From contig NZ_CP084742.1 of NCBI RefSeq assembly GCF_020520285.1, positions 5,753,501-5,817,500 on the forward strand: a stretch of 64,000 bases of DNA. The letters run 5' to 3'. Position 1 is the stretch's first letter. Every line of letters begins with the position of its first letter. A model generated the notes under the pieces. It was not told the origin of the DNA. It was given only the letters and a program-made list of their open reading frames with translations, and searched no databases. Below are positions 1 through 7,530 of the stretch, one piece after another. The stretch is from Pseudomonas sp. L5B5 (GTDB taxonomy: Bacteria; Pseudomonadota; Gammaproteobacteria; Pseudomonadales; Pseudomonadaceae). Made by a program: the position numbers and the translations under genes.

Positions 1-429
1 CTGATGGCGATCAACGTGAAAGGGCCGCTGTTCCTGATCCAGGCGCTGGCGCCGTTGCTGGCGGAGCCGTCGTCGATCATCCTCTGTGGCTCGGTCAGCG
101 GCCATCTCGGGCGCAGTGGCGTGAGCGCGGCCTATGCGACCAGCAAGGGTGCGCTGCTGTCGATGGCGCGCGCGCTGGCGGGCGAGTTCACCAGCCGGCG
201 CATCCGCGTCAACAGCATCAGCCCGGGTCCGATCCGCACACCCGCGTTCGACAAGCTCGGGCTGGACAACACCGAGCGCGTGTTTGAGCAGGTCAAGGCG
301 ATGATTCCGGCCGGCCGGGTCGGGCTGCCGGAGGACGTGGCGCGCGCGGCCGTCTATCTGGCCTCGGACGAGTCAAGCTTCCTGCTCGGCTCTGAGATCG
401 TCATTGACGGCGGCATGGTCTACGTATAG
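1..429 (+). CDS. Short-chain dehydrogenase/reductase, 5' end outside window
   Basis: C-terminal two thirds of a classical SDR, an NAD(P)-dependent oxidoreductase of the cytoplasm. The frame is open from base 1, so the N-terminal Rossmann glycine motif lies upstream of the window. Visible are the NVKG segment after the cofactor fold, the GSVSG strand carrying the catalytic serine, the YATSK catalytic Tyr/Lys motif, SPGPIRTP after it, and the usual C-terminal GSEIVIDGG. The last 57 bases overlap the 3' end of the convergent LysR gene. Codon use is rich in GCG alanine, like the next three genes and unlike the rest of the window. Substrate cannot be deduced. Confidence 0.85.
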   Translation: MMAINVKGPLFLIQALAPLLAEPSSIILCGSVSGHLGRSGVSAAYATSKGALLSMARALAGEFTSRRIRVNSISPGPIRTPAFDKLGLDNTERVFEQVKAMIPAGRVGLPEDVARAAVYLASDESSFLLGSEIVIDGGMVYV

Positions 430-1329
430 GCGCTCGGCGTCGGGCGTGGTGAACAGGTTCGCATGCAGGAAGTCGACGAAGACCCGCAGCTTCGGCGACG
501 GATGCTTGCCGGATGGCCACAGCACGTGGAACGCGCCGGAGTTCTGCGTGTACTTGTCGAGCACGATCTGCAGTTCACGCGCGGCGAACGCGTCGCGCAC
601 CGCGAAATCCGGCAGGCACGCGATGCCGTGGCCGGCTTTCGCGACATGCAGCAGGGTCTCGATATTGTTGCAGGTCATCCGCGCTGGCAGTTGCAGGCTT
701 TCGTCGAGCGAGTCCGCGCAGAGCGGCCACTTCTCGAGCTTGCCGGTGGTGAGGAAGCGGTGCTGGAGGCAGTCGTGTTCACGCAGGTCGGCGGGCCGCT
801 CCGGCACGCCCTTGCGCGCGAAATAGTCGGGCGAGCCGACCAGCAGCAGACGGTAGACGCCGAGCCGGCGCGACATCAGTCGCGAATCGTTGAGCGTGCC
901 GGTGCGCACCGCGGCGTCGAAACCCTCGTCGATCAGGTCGACGAGCCGGTCGGTGAAATCGATATCGAGCTCGATCTCGGGATAGCGCTGCATGAATGCG
1001 GCGATGACGGGCAGCATCAGGTCGCGCACCAGCGGCAGGCTGACACGGAACTTGCCGCGCGGCGCGTCGAGCGTGTGCGACAGCTCCGATTCCGCCACGG
1101 CGGCTTCCGCGAGAATGTGCTGGCAGCGCTTGAGGTAGAGCGCGCCTTCGGCGGTCAGATTCATGCTGCGGGTACTGCGATGCAAGAGCCTGACGCCGAG
1201 GCGTTTTTCCAGGCGCGCGATGCTTTTGCCGACCGCGGACGCGGACAGCCCGAGTTGCTGTCCGGCGCCGACGTAGCTACGCGTCTCGGCGACCAGAACG
1301 AAGACTGTGATGCCGCTCAACCTATCCAT
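373..1329 (-). CDS. LysR-family transcriptional regulator
   Basis: A 318-residue LysR regulator. The start chosen is the ATG giving MDRLSGITVF, where LysR proteins normally begin; an upstream in-frame ATG at 1416 would add 29 unconserved residues. The N-terminal winged helix-turn-helix is seen in residues 1-60 (AGQQLGLSASAVGKSIARLE), followed by a periplasmic-binding-type effector domain. It belongs to the group with FRVSLP and PEIELDIDFTDR segments (the CrgA/DsdC-like branch), which often control a divergent oxidoreductase or transporter. It is divergent from the MFS pump at 1530 (200-bp gap) and convergent with the SDR, whose end it overlaps, so control of the pump is the simplest inference. 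Confidence 0.88.
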   Translation of the reverse strand: MDRLSGITVFVLVAETRSYVGAGQQLGLSASAVGKSIARLEKRLGVRLLHRSTRSMNLTAEGALYLKRCQHILAEAAVAESELSHTLDAPRGKFRVSLPLVRDLMLPVIAAFMQRYPEIELDIDFTDRLVDLIDEGFDAAVRTGTLNDSRLMSRRLGVYRLLLVGSPDYFARKGVPERPADLREHDCLQHRFLTTGKLEKWPLCADSLDESLQLPARMTCNNIETLLHVAKAGHGIACLPDFAVRDAFAARELQIVLDKYTQNSGAFHVLWPSGKHPSPKLRVFVDFLHANLFTTPDAERLYVDHAAVNDDLRAEQEA

Positions 1330-1529
1330 GGCTATTTCCGTGCGGAATATATTTCCCGTGTCAAAGGAATTGTATGTGATTTTTCTCTCCCACTGAATCT
1401 CGTACGCTTGAATCAAACCGGGTGAATCGGTTTGCAGGCAATTCGTGCATTCGCATGCGCGACTGCGCCGGGCGTGTCAGCCCGCGCGCGAACTCTCCTT
1501 CCTCTTCCTTACCGAGCCACTGACATTCT

Positions 1530-3092
1530 ATGAGCCAATCCGAGCATCATCCGAACCGGGGCCACGCGAACCTACTGTTGCTGACCGCCTGCATGACCGC
1601 CGTGCTGATTCCGCTCAGCATCGCGGGACCCGTCGTGACCGTGCCGTCGATCAGCCAAGCGCTGGGGGGCACGGCGGTCGAACTGAACTGGGTGTCCAAC
1701 GCGTACCTGCTGACCTACGGCAGCGCGACGATGGCGGCGGGCAGTCTCGCCGATGTATATGGGCGCAAGCTGCTGTGGCTGCTTGGCATGCTGGCCTATG
1801 TGCTGGTGACGGCCGCGATCCCGTTTGCGCCGACCGTGCTGGTGCTCGATGTGCTGCGCCTGGTACAGGGACTCGGCGCTGCCGCCGCGTTCGCGGGCGC
1901 GATGGCAACGCTCGCGCAAGAATTCCACGGCCGCGACCGCACCAAGGTGTTCAGCATGATCGGCACGACCTTCGGGCTCGGTGCCGCGTTCGGCCCGCTG
2001 GTGGCGGGCTTTTTGGTCGATACACTCGGTTGGCGCTGGGTGTTCTGGCTGCCCGCGCTGCTCGGCGTGCTGGTGGTGCTGTTCGTGCAGATCAGTGCAC
2101 GCGAGTCGCGCGACCCGAACGCGGCCGGACTCGACTGGCCGGGTGCGATCAGCTTCACGAGCACGCTCGGGCTGTTCACCTATGCGATCCTGCTGGTGCC
2201 GGAAAACGGCTGGGGCAGCCGCATCGTGATCGGCTCGCTGCTGGCGTCGGCGGTGCTGCTCGCGATCTTCATCGCGATCGAAACCCACGTGCGTCGGCCA
2301 ATGCTCGAACTGTCGCTGTTTCGCAACACGCGCTTCATTGGCGTGCAGGTGCTCGCGGCCGCGCCGGCCTATACCTATGTGGTGCTGATCCTGCTACTGC
2401 CGATGCGCCTGATGGGCATCGACGGGCAGAGCGCGTTCGAGGCCGGCTGCTTCATGATCGCGCTGTCCGCGCCGCTGTTGGTGCTGCCATTCGTTGCAGC
2501 GTATCTCGCGCGCTGGCTCACGGCCGGCGTGATTTCCGGCATCGGCCTGCTGATTGCGGCTGTCGGGCTCGCGTGGCTCGGCGTCGCGATGGCGTCCGGC
2601 ACGCTTGCGAACTCGGTCGCACCGTTGATCGTGATCGGGGTGGGCATCGGCCTGCCATGGGGGCTGATGGACGGGATGGCGGTCAGCGTCGTCGAGAAGG
2701 AACGGGCCGGCATGGCGACCGGTATCTTCAACGCGGTGCGCCTCACGGCGGATGGGGTAGCGATCGCGGTGGTCGGCGCAATCCTGTCGGCGCGAATCTT
2801 CGGCGACCTGAGCCGCGCGGGGATCGCGGGCGCGGAGCCCGTCGCGCTGAAGGAGGCGGCGAACCGGCTCGCGATCTCGGATGTCACGCACGCCGTATCG
2901 CTGCTGCCGGAAGCGCCGCGGGCGCTGCTGTTGCAGGTGTATAACGCAGCCTTCGAGTTCCAGTTCTATTTGCTGGCGGGGGCGGCCGTGATCACGGCGC
3001 TCGTCGTGTTTGCCGCGCTAGGCTCAGTACGGACGCACGATGAGTCCGAGATGCCGTTGCCGGACGCGTCGTTGAGCAAGGAAGCCGGCTGA
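1530..3092 (+). CDS. DHA2-type 14-TM MFS multidrug transporter
   Basis: A 520-residue major facilitator of the drug:H+ antiporter-2 type (QacA/SmvA/EmrB-like). Size and hydrophobicity fit 14 membrane spans. The motif A loop is LADVYGRKLLW near residue 75 and the motif C region is GLGAAFGPLVAG near residue 150. It would export hydrophobic or cationic compounds using the proton gradient. It lies between a divergent LysR gene and a downstream AraC gene in the same orientation. Codon use favours GCG and resembles Burkholderia-type genes more than the Pseudomonas genes after 4700. The actual substrate is unknown. Confidence 0.87.
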   Translation: MSQSEHHPNRGHANLLLLTACMTAVLIPLSIAGPVVTVPSISQALGGTAVELNWVSNAYLLTYGSATMAAGSLADVYGRKLLWLLGMLAYVLVTAAIPFAPTVLVLDVLRLVQGLGAAAAFAGAMATLAQEFHGRDRTKVFSMIGTTFGLGAAFGPLVAGFLVDTLGWRWVFWLPALLGVLVVLFVQISARESRDPNAAGLDWPGAISFTSTLGLFTYAILLVPENGWGSRIVIGSLLASAVLLAIFIAIETHVRRPMLELSLFRNTRFIGVQVLAAAPAYTYVVLILLLPMRLMGIDGQSAFEAGCFMIALSAPLLVLPFVAAYLARWLTAGVISGIGLLIAAVGLAWLGVAMASGTLANSVAPLIVIGVGIGLPWGLMDGMAVSVVEKERAGMATGIFNAVRLTADGVAIAVVGAILSARIFGDLSRAGIAGAEPVALKEAANRLAISDVTHAVSLLPEAPRALLLQVYNAAFEFQFYLLAGAAVITALVVFAALGSVRTHDESEMPLPDASLSKEAG

Positions 3093-3201
3093 GCGTTGCC
3101 ACGGCGCGGAGGGCGCCTGAATAGGCGACGGCGTGACCATCTGCCTTGCCCGGTCGGACCAGCATTTGTAGTGTCAACCAACAAGAATAACGAGACACAT
3201 C

Positions 3202-4326
3202 ATGGAAGAAGTGCAAGAGATGCGTACGGAGGCGTGGGCCACGCCGTGCATGCCCCTGCTGTCGCTCGAGTTCGGCCGGTGCGGCCTCGGCGAGCGCCCG
3301 GCCTGGATGGGTGGCAAGCGCGACGGCTACCGGTTTTCCACGCGGGACTATCCGAGCGAGCAGCGCGTTGAATCATGGGCCGAGCACAATCGGCTGCTCG
3401 AACTGACGATGCACGGCGTGCAGGCGGGCGGTTTCGCGTTCGATCAGGTGGATGTGCCGTTCGGGTCGATGGTGCTCGGCTTCCGGCGCTTCGAGAGCAC
3501 CACGGCGGCCGCGCCGTCGAGCTATCGCTTCGAACGGACCATGGCGCTGATCCGGCAGGACGGTTTCGATTTCTTCTACCTGCTGCTCAATCCCGTCGGC
3601 ACGCTGCGCTACGAGATCGACGGGCGCGGGTTCGAGCAGCCGTGCGCGTGCCTGGCGCTGCTGGACATGTCGAAGCCGTTCAGCGCCACGGTGCCGGAGG
3701 GTGAATCGGTGATCCTCATCGTTCCGCGCAGCATGATCCCAGTGTCGGCGAGCCTGCTGCATGGCCAACTGCTGAATTGCCACGCGAGCCTACTGCTCAT
3801 CAGCCAGTTGCAACTGGCCGCGCGCTACCTGCCGGGGCTGCACGCGAAGCAGATCGCGCACATCGCGCAGGGTACGCTGAGCCTGCTGCACGCCGTGTTC
3901 GTGCAGGATGCCGATGTGATCGAGCAGTCTGCGCACGGCGTCGACCGCCTGAAGCACGAGCGCGCGCGGCAATACATCGAGGCGCACCTGGATTCGCCCG
4001 ATCTGAACGTCGAGCAGATCTGCCGCGAGGTCGGGTTGTCACGTTCGGCGCTGTACAGGCTGTTTACGCCGATGGATGGCGTCGCCACCTATATTCGTCG
4101 GCGTCGGCTCATCAAGATCCGCACTCACCTGCTCGCGCATCAGGTATCGCACCGGACCATTTCCGAGCTGGCGTATCGATACGGGTTCAACAGTCCGACG
4201 CAGTTCTGTCGCGCCTACAAGCAGTATTTCGGCTATACGCCACGGGAAAGCCGTCTGATGGCGGCAGCAGGGCGGGCCGATCCGTCGCGGGGCTACAGCG
4301 CGTGGTTGCGCGCGAGCGGCGTGTGA
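3202..4326 (+). CDS. AraC-family transcriptional regulator
   Basis: A 374-residue AraC/XylS protein. The C-terminal 100 residues hold the two helix-turn-helices (LNVEQICREVGLSRSALYRLF and TISELAYRYGFNSPTQFCRAYK). The N-terminal 200 residues are of the AraC-binding-like type (about residues 50-200), typical of regulators of aromatic or xenobiotic catabolism such as the XylS/NahR-adjacent group. It sits 109 bp after the MFS gene in the same direction. It is the last intact gene of the block with distinct codon use; sequence after 4390 has a different character. Confidence 0.88.
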   Translation: MEEVQEMRTEAWATPCMPLLSLEFGRCGLGERPAWMGGKRDGYRFSTRDYPSEQRVESWAEHNRLLELTMHGVQAGGFAFDQVDVPFGSMVLGFRRFESTTAAAPSSYRFERTMALIRQDGFDFFYLLLNPVGTLRYEIDGRGFEQPCACLALLDMSKPFSATVPEGESVILIVPRSMIPVSASLLHGQLLNCHASLLLISQLQLAARYLPGLHAKQIAHIAQGTLSLLHAVFVQDADVIEQSAHGVDRLKHERARQYIEAHLDSPDLNVEQICREVGLSRSALYRLFTPMDGVATYIRRRRLIKIRTHLLAHQVSHRTISELAYRYGFNSPTQFCRAYKQYFGYTPRESRLMAAAGRADPSRGYSAWLRASGV

Positions 4327-4390
4327 CCAGCCGCTCGGTGGTGCCGCCGGAGGTCGAGGCGATCGGCGTGTACGCCGAGGTTCGTGCGCC

Positions 4391-4525
4391 ATGGCACAGT
4401 CGCTGGAGGTGGGCGACGTGGTGAAAGCCAAGGTCGCTACCGGTGAATATGCCACTGAAAGCGAAGTGATCCGTGATGGCCTGGGTCTACTGGTAACCCT
4501 GCGCCCCAGGCTGTTTGCTGACTAA
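4391..4525 (+). pseudogene. ParD-like antitoxin remnant at a sequence junction
   Basis: A 44-codon frame whose middle (VKAKVATGEYATESEVIRDG followed by LGLL) matches the ribbon-helix-helix core of ParD/CC2985 type II antitoxins. The usual N-terminal strand is replaced by a short unrelated stretch, and after LGLL the frame runs into VTLRPRLFAD and stops, without the C-terminal toxin-binding region. No ParE toxin frame follows. It lies exactly where GCG-rich, Burkholderia-like sequence gives way to typical Pseudomonas sequence. I read it as a decayed antitoxin gene cut by the event that placed the upstream block here. It is too short for most gene callers. Confidence 0.6.
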
Positions 4526-4711
4526 CGCCAGTTCCCGCATCAACCCACGGCCCTTGAGCTGCCCAGGATTCGCAGCCCTGGGCCGTTCATGTCTTGTTCG
4601 TCCGCGTTGCGCATGCCATCCGATTCAGGTTCCTGAATATTGCGCTCGGACTCCAAGCCAGTAATCATGGCTGCTCGACGACCCATACCAACGCCTATCA
4701 AGGATCGATAC
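4526..4711. other. Spacer after the junction
   Basis: Non-coding stretch before the first lipoprotein gene. A short hairpin (GCCCAGG / CCTGGGC, about 4560-4582) is visible without a U-tract. The promoter of the lipoprotein gene is expected here but no clear -35/-10 pair stands out. AAGGA lies 8-9 bases before the ATG at 4712. Confidence 0.4.
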
Positions 4712-5755
4712 ATGAAACTGTCCTGGCCGCGTTTAGCCCTGCCTGCTGCGTTACTTCTCTCTCTTTCCCTGTCCGGCTGCGTGTCCGATCTCGATTCGGG
4801 TGCCTACGGCAGCATGGACGATCCGCGTTACGCGCAGCTGTTGGACCAGGTGGACGCGGCACTCAAGGCGAACATGACGGTGGTGCTGGTGGCCGACGTG
4901 ATGCCGCACAAGTCGCTGAGCGATGCGCTGACCATGACCCAGTGGACGCCGACGGCGATCTGGGAATACGAGAAGGACCCGAAGATAACCTTCGGCCGCA
5001 AGTTCCAGACCAATGCGCTGCAGAGAAAGCCTGGCGAAACCTACCTGTTCAAGGCCCTGGAGGTGCATATCCTGCCCCCTGGCAAATACCTGCTGACCGG
5101 AGGCGATGACTACCAGATCCGCGGCTTGCTCGACCAGGTCGGCGCTCGCAGCGGGCCACCCGGTTCGGGTCGTGGCGCCAATGGCACCGCCTACCTGTCC
5201 CCCGAGCTTTATCGCGAGTACTACCGGGAAGAGGTCTGGAAGGACGCCACCTATGGCAGCGAGATCAAGACCGAGAAGGTCTGTACCGCCGTGCACATGG
5301 CGTCAGGTGCCTGCGTGAGCTGGGGCGAGCAGCAATATACCCAGACGACGCAGGGCTCTGGGGCCGGTTATTACCAGCAGACCGACTCCCGCGATGTTCC
5401 GTCGATCAAGGTCCAGGCGCGCCTTCCTGCCGACAAGGCGCTTGCCAGCTTCACCGTCCAGGGCGGGCAATTGCTGCTGGCCCCGCGCATGCACCTCAAG
5501 ACCCCTGGCTACAAGTATCAGCAGTCGAAGTGCCGGGCGATCGATCCGCAAAAGATCGAGTGTCCGCTCGACAACCTGACGGTCTACACCTGGCCGGCGC
5601 CCATGAGCTTTACGCAGAATCTCATCGAGCAACGCAACCTGAGCGATAAGCACCGGCAACTGTTGTCCAGACTCCAGCCCCTGCAGATCACGCCGCTGGG
5701 CAAGCAAGGCATGGAGGATCCGATCTGGGGCGTGCCACTGTCGCTGCGCCAGTAG
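4712..5755 (+). CDS. Predicted outer-membrane lipoprotein, unknown function (copy A)
   Basis: A 347-residue lipoprotein. The start at 4712 has AAGGA upstream and gives a textbook lipoprotein signal: positive MKLSWPR, a leucine-rich core and the lipobox LSGC with the lipidated cysteine at residue 23. Residue +2 is Val, not Asp, so sorting to the outer membrane is expected. The mature part is soluble, with four cysteines (about 191, 201, 274, 284) in two 10-residue-spaced pairs, probably disulfides. It is clearly paralogous to the convergent gene at 6118-7152: shared segments include VC-AVHMASG-CVSW, HLKTPG, PAPM-FT and GMED-WG-P near the C-terminus. I do not recognise a named family and assign no function. 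Confidence 0.8.
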   Translation: MKLSWPRLALPAALLLSLSLSGCVSDLDSGAYGSMDDPRYAQLLDQVDAALKANMTVVLVADVMPHKSLSDALTMTQWTPTAIWEYEKDPKITFGRKFQTNALQRKPGETYLFKALEVHILPPGKYLLTGGDDYQIRGLLDQVGARSGPPGSGRGANGTAYLSPELYREYYREEVWKDATYGSEIKTEKVCTAVHMASGACVSWGEQQYTQTTQGSGAGYYQQTDSRDVPSIKVQARLPADKALASFTVQGGQLLLAPRMHLKTPGYKYQQSKCRAIDPQKIECPLDNLTVYTWPAPMSFTQNLIEQRNLSDKHRQLLSRLQPLQITPLGKQGMEDPIWGVPLSLRQ

Positions 5756-5783
5756 GAAAAGCCCGGGCCCAGCATTTCAGGGC

Positions 5784-5814
5784 TATCGAGGGGCTGCCTC
5801 AAGGCCCCTCGATA
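5784..5814. terminator. Strong stem-loop between convergent lipoprotein genes
   Basis: A perfect 11-bp stem (TATCGAGGGGC / GCCCCTCGATA) with a 9-base loop, 28 bases after the stop of lipoprotein A. There is no U-tract on either side, so it is a probable but atypical terminator or 3'-end stabilising hairpin. Confidence 0.55.
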
Positions 5815-6117
5815 CGACGCAGGCATCTACGTTCGTCAAAACCAGGGGCCCCGATCTCAAGACGCGCTGGTGCAGATACCGGCGGGCCATGGCTACGTCA
5901 CTGGTGAGAATCCTGGTTGCCTTGCCGCCTCGCGGATTGTCCGGATGGCTCCTGCAATGAAGTCCGGTTGGGCGGCAGGTCCCGGTAATCGTCACCCCGT
6001 GGGGCCTGATCTCCCTGCTTCTTCCATAGCTCTTCCATGCCACGTAGCTGGCCGGTCAATCTTGGACCTCAGCCTCGGTGGAGCCCCCACAAAGGTCGGC
6101 TCGGCACGCTGACGGAG
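5815..6117. other. Non-coding spacer between the convergent lipoproteins
   Basis: About 300 bases with no convincing gene, repeat or regulatory motif. Short open frames on both strands here show no recognisable protein features. Confidence 0.4.
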
Positions 6118-7152
6118 CTATTTTCCGGGTTTCTTCAAGGTGACCGGCAAGCCCCACACCAGGTCCTCCATGCCTTTCTCACCCAGTACCTGGGTCTGCA
6201 TCGGCTGGATGCGCGCCAGTACCTGGCGGCCTGTCTCGGAGAGTTTCGGTTGCTCGTGATCGATGAACTTCTTCGTAAACTCCATGGGCGCGGGCCGCAT
6301 GTAGACCTGGATGTCCCGCAGGGCGCACTTGATGTTCTGCGTGTCCACGGCCTTGCAGGTTTTCGGGTCGTAGTGCACGCCCGGAGTCTTCAGGTGGAAG
6401 CGGTCGCTGAGCAGGATCTGGCCGGGCTTGATGGTGAAGGCCAGCGGGGCATAGGCGTCGGGTATCTGCGCTTGCAGCTTGATGGACTGGACGTCCTGGA
6501 TCTTCGTGCCTTCGGTCCAGCCGCCCTGGGAGACCTGCTCGCGCTGGTTGTAGTTCTGCTGCGTCCAGCTCACGCATTGCCCGGAAGCCATGTGCACGGC
6601 ACTGCAGACATTCTGGGAGTAGGTCCTGTCAGCATAGGAAGCATCCCGCCAATACTCTTCCTTGACGAACCGGCGATACAGCACGGCGGACAGGTTCACC
6701 GCGCCCAAGGGCGTGGCACCAGGCTGGCCCTTGGGCGCCTTGATGTCAGCCAGGGTGCTGTCGATCTTGTAGTCGATCCCGCCAGACAACAGGTAGGTCC
6801 CTGGCGGGATGATGTTGACCTCGAGGAAGTCCCACAGGTAGACGGCGTCCTTGATCTTCTCCAGGTCGTTGTTGGCGAAGGCCTGCATGTAGGCGATGCC
6901 GGGCATGTCCTTGTTCTTGAAGATGACCCGGTGCGAATAGCTGGAAAGATCGGTCACGCTCTTGTTGGGCATCAGCGTCGGCACCAGCACCACGGACATG
7001 CCTTCGCGGGTGGCCTGGTCGAGCATGTCCAGCAGTTTGCCGGTGGGGTTCTGTTGTGGGGGGCTGGCTGGTCCGCCAATCGAGGCGCAGGCTGCCAGCA
7101 AGCTGGCGGGGGCCAGGATAGCCAAGGGACGCAGGATTTTTGGAATGTTCAT
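6118..7152 (-). CDS. Predicted outer-membrane lipoprotein, unknown function (copy B)
   Basis: A 344-residue paralogue of the lipoprotein at 4712-5755, facing it. AAGGA lies 6 bases before the ATG. The signal has lipobox LAAC with Cys22 and Ala at +2, again predicting the outer membrane. Conserved with copy A along the whole length: an early MSVVLVPTLMPNKS segment (copy A MTVVLVADVMPHKS), FLEVNIIPPGTYLLSGG-DY, VCSAVHMASGQCVSW, HLKTPG, a KC/IKC cysteine pair, RPAPMEFTKKFID and a C-terminal GMEDLVWGLPV. The conserved proline/glycine block in the first third and the paired cysteines suggest a compact secreted-domain fold. Tandem inversion of two diverged copies implies an old duplication with both retained. 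Function unknown. Confidence 0.8.
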   Translation of the reverse strand: MNIPKILRPLAILAPASLLAACASIGGPASPPQQNPTGKLLDMLDQATREGMSVVLVPTLMPNKSVTDLSSYSHRVIFKNKDMPGIAYMQAFANNDLEKIKDAVYLWDFLEVNIIPPGTYLLSGGIDYKIDSTLADIKAPKGQPGATPLGAVNLSAVLYRRFVKEEYWRDASYADRTYSQNVCSAVHMASGQCVSWTQQNYNQREQVSQGGWTEGTKIQDVQSIKLQAQIPDAYAPLAFTIKPGQILLSDRFHLKTPGVHYDPKTCKAVDTQNIKCALRDIQVYMRPAPMEFTKKFIDHEQPKLSETGRQVLARIQPMQTQVLGEKGMEDLVWGLPVTLKKPGK

Positions 7153-7530
7153 TGGATGTCCTTATCGGCACGAGGCCATGACTGGGTACTGGGGTGTGGC
7201 GACCGAAATTAGTGGGTGGGTAGCACCGAGAGTTCCAGACTGCCGTCGACGGGGTCACTGTCGAACAGCCGGATCGGCATTTTCAATAGCACTAAAGCCC
7301 TACGGGTGGAAAGCGCAGGGCGCTCTCGGACCAGGGCGTGACGGCAAGCGCGGAGGGACAAAACAATCGCCAATTACCGTGAGCAGTGAATTATTTCGGA
7401 TTCCTGGCTATCTGATGGCATAGACCCCGGGTCGCTGCACATGGGTTATCTCACTGTTCGCTCATAGCTGTCTCTACCCGGCCCGGGGCAACCGTATCCA
7501 CGAGCACAGTCCAGTCAAAGGGAATCTGCC
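7153..7530. other. Divergent intergenic region, lipoprotein B / proP
   Basis: 378 bases holding the promoters of lipoprotein B and proP. No operator or -10/-35 pair could be named with confidence. AAGGGA lies 7 bases before the proP ATG. Confidence 0.4.
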
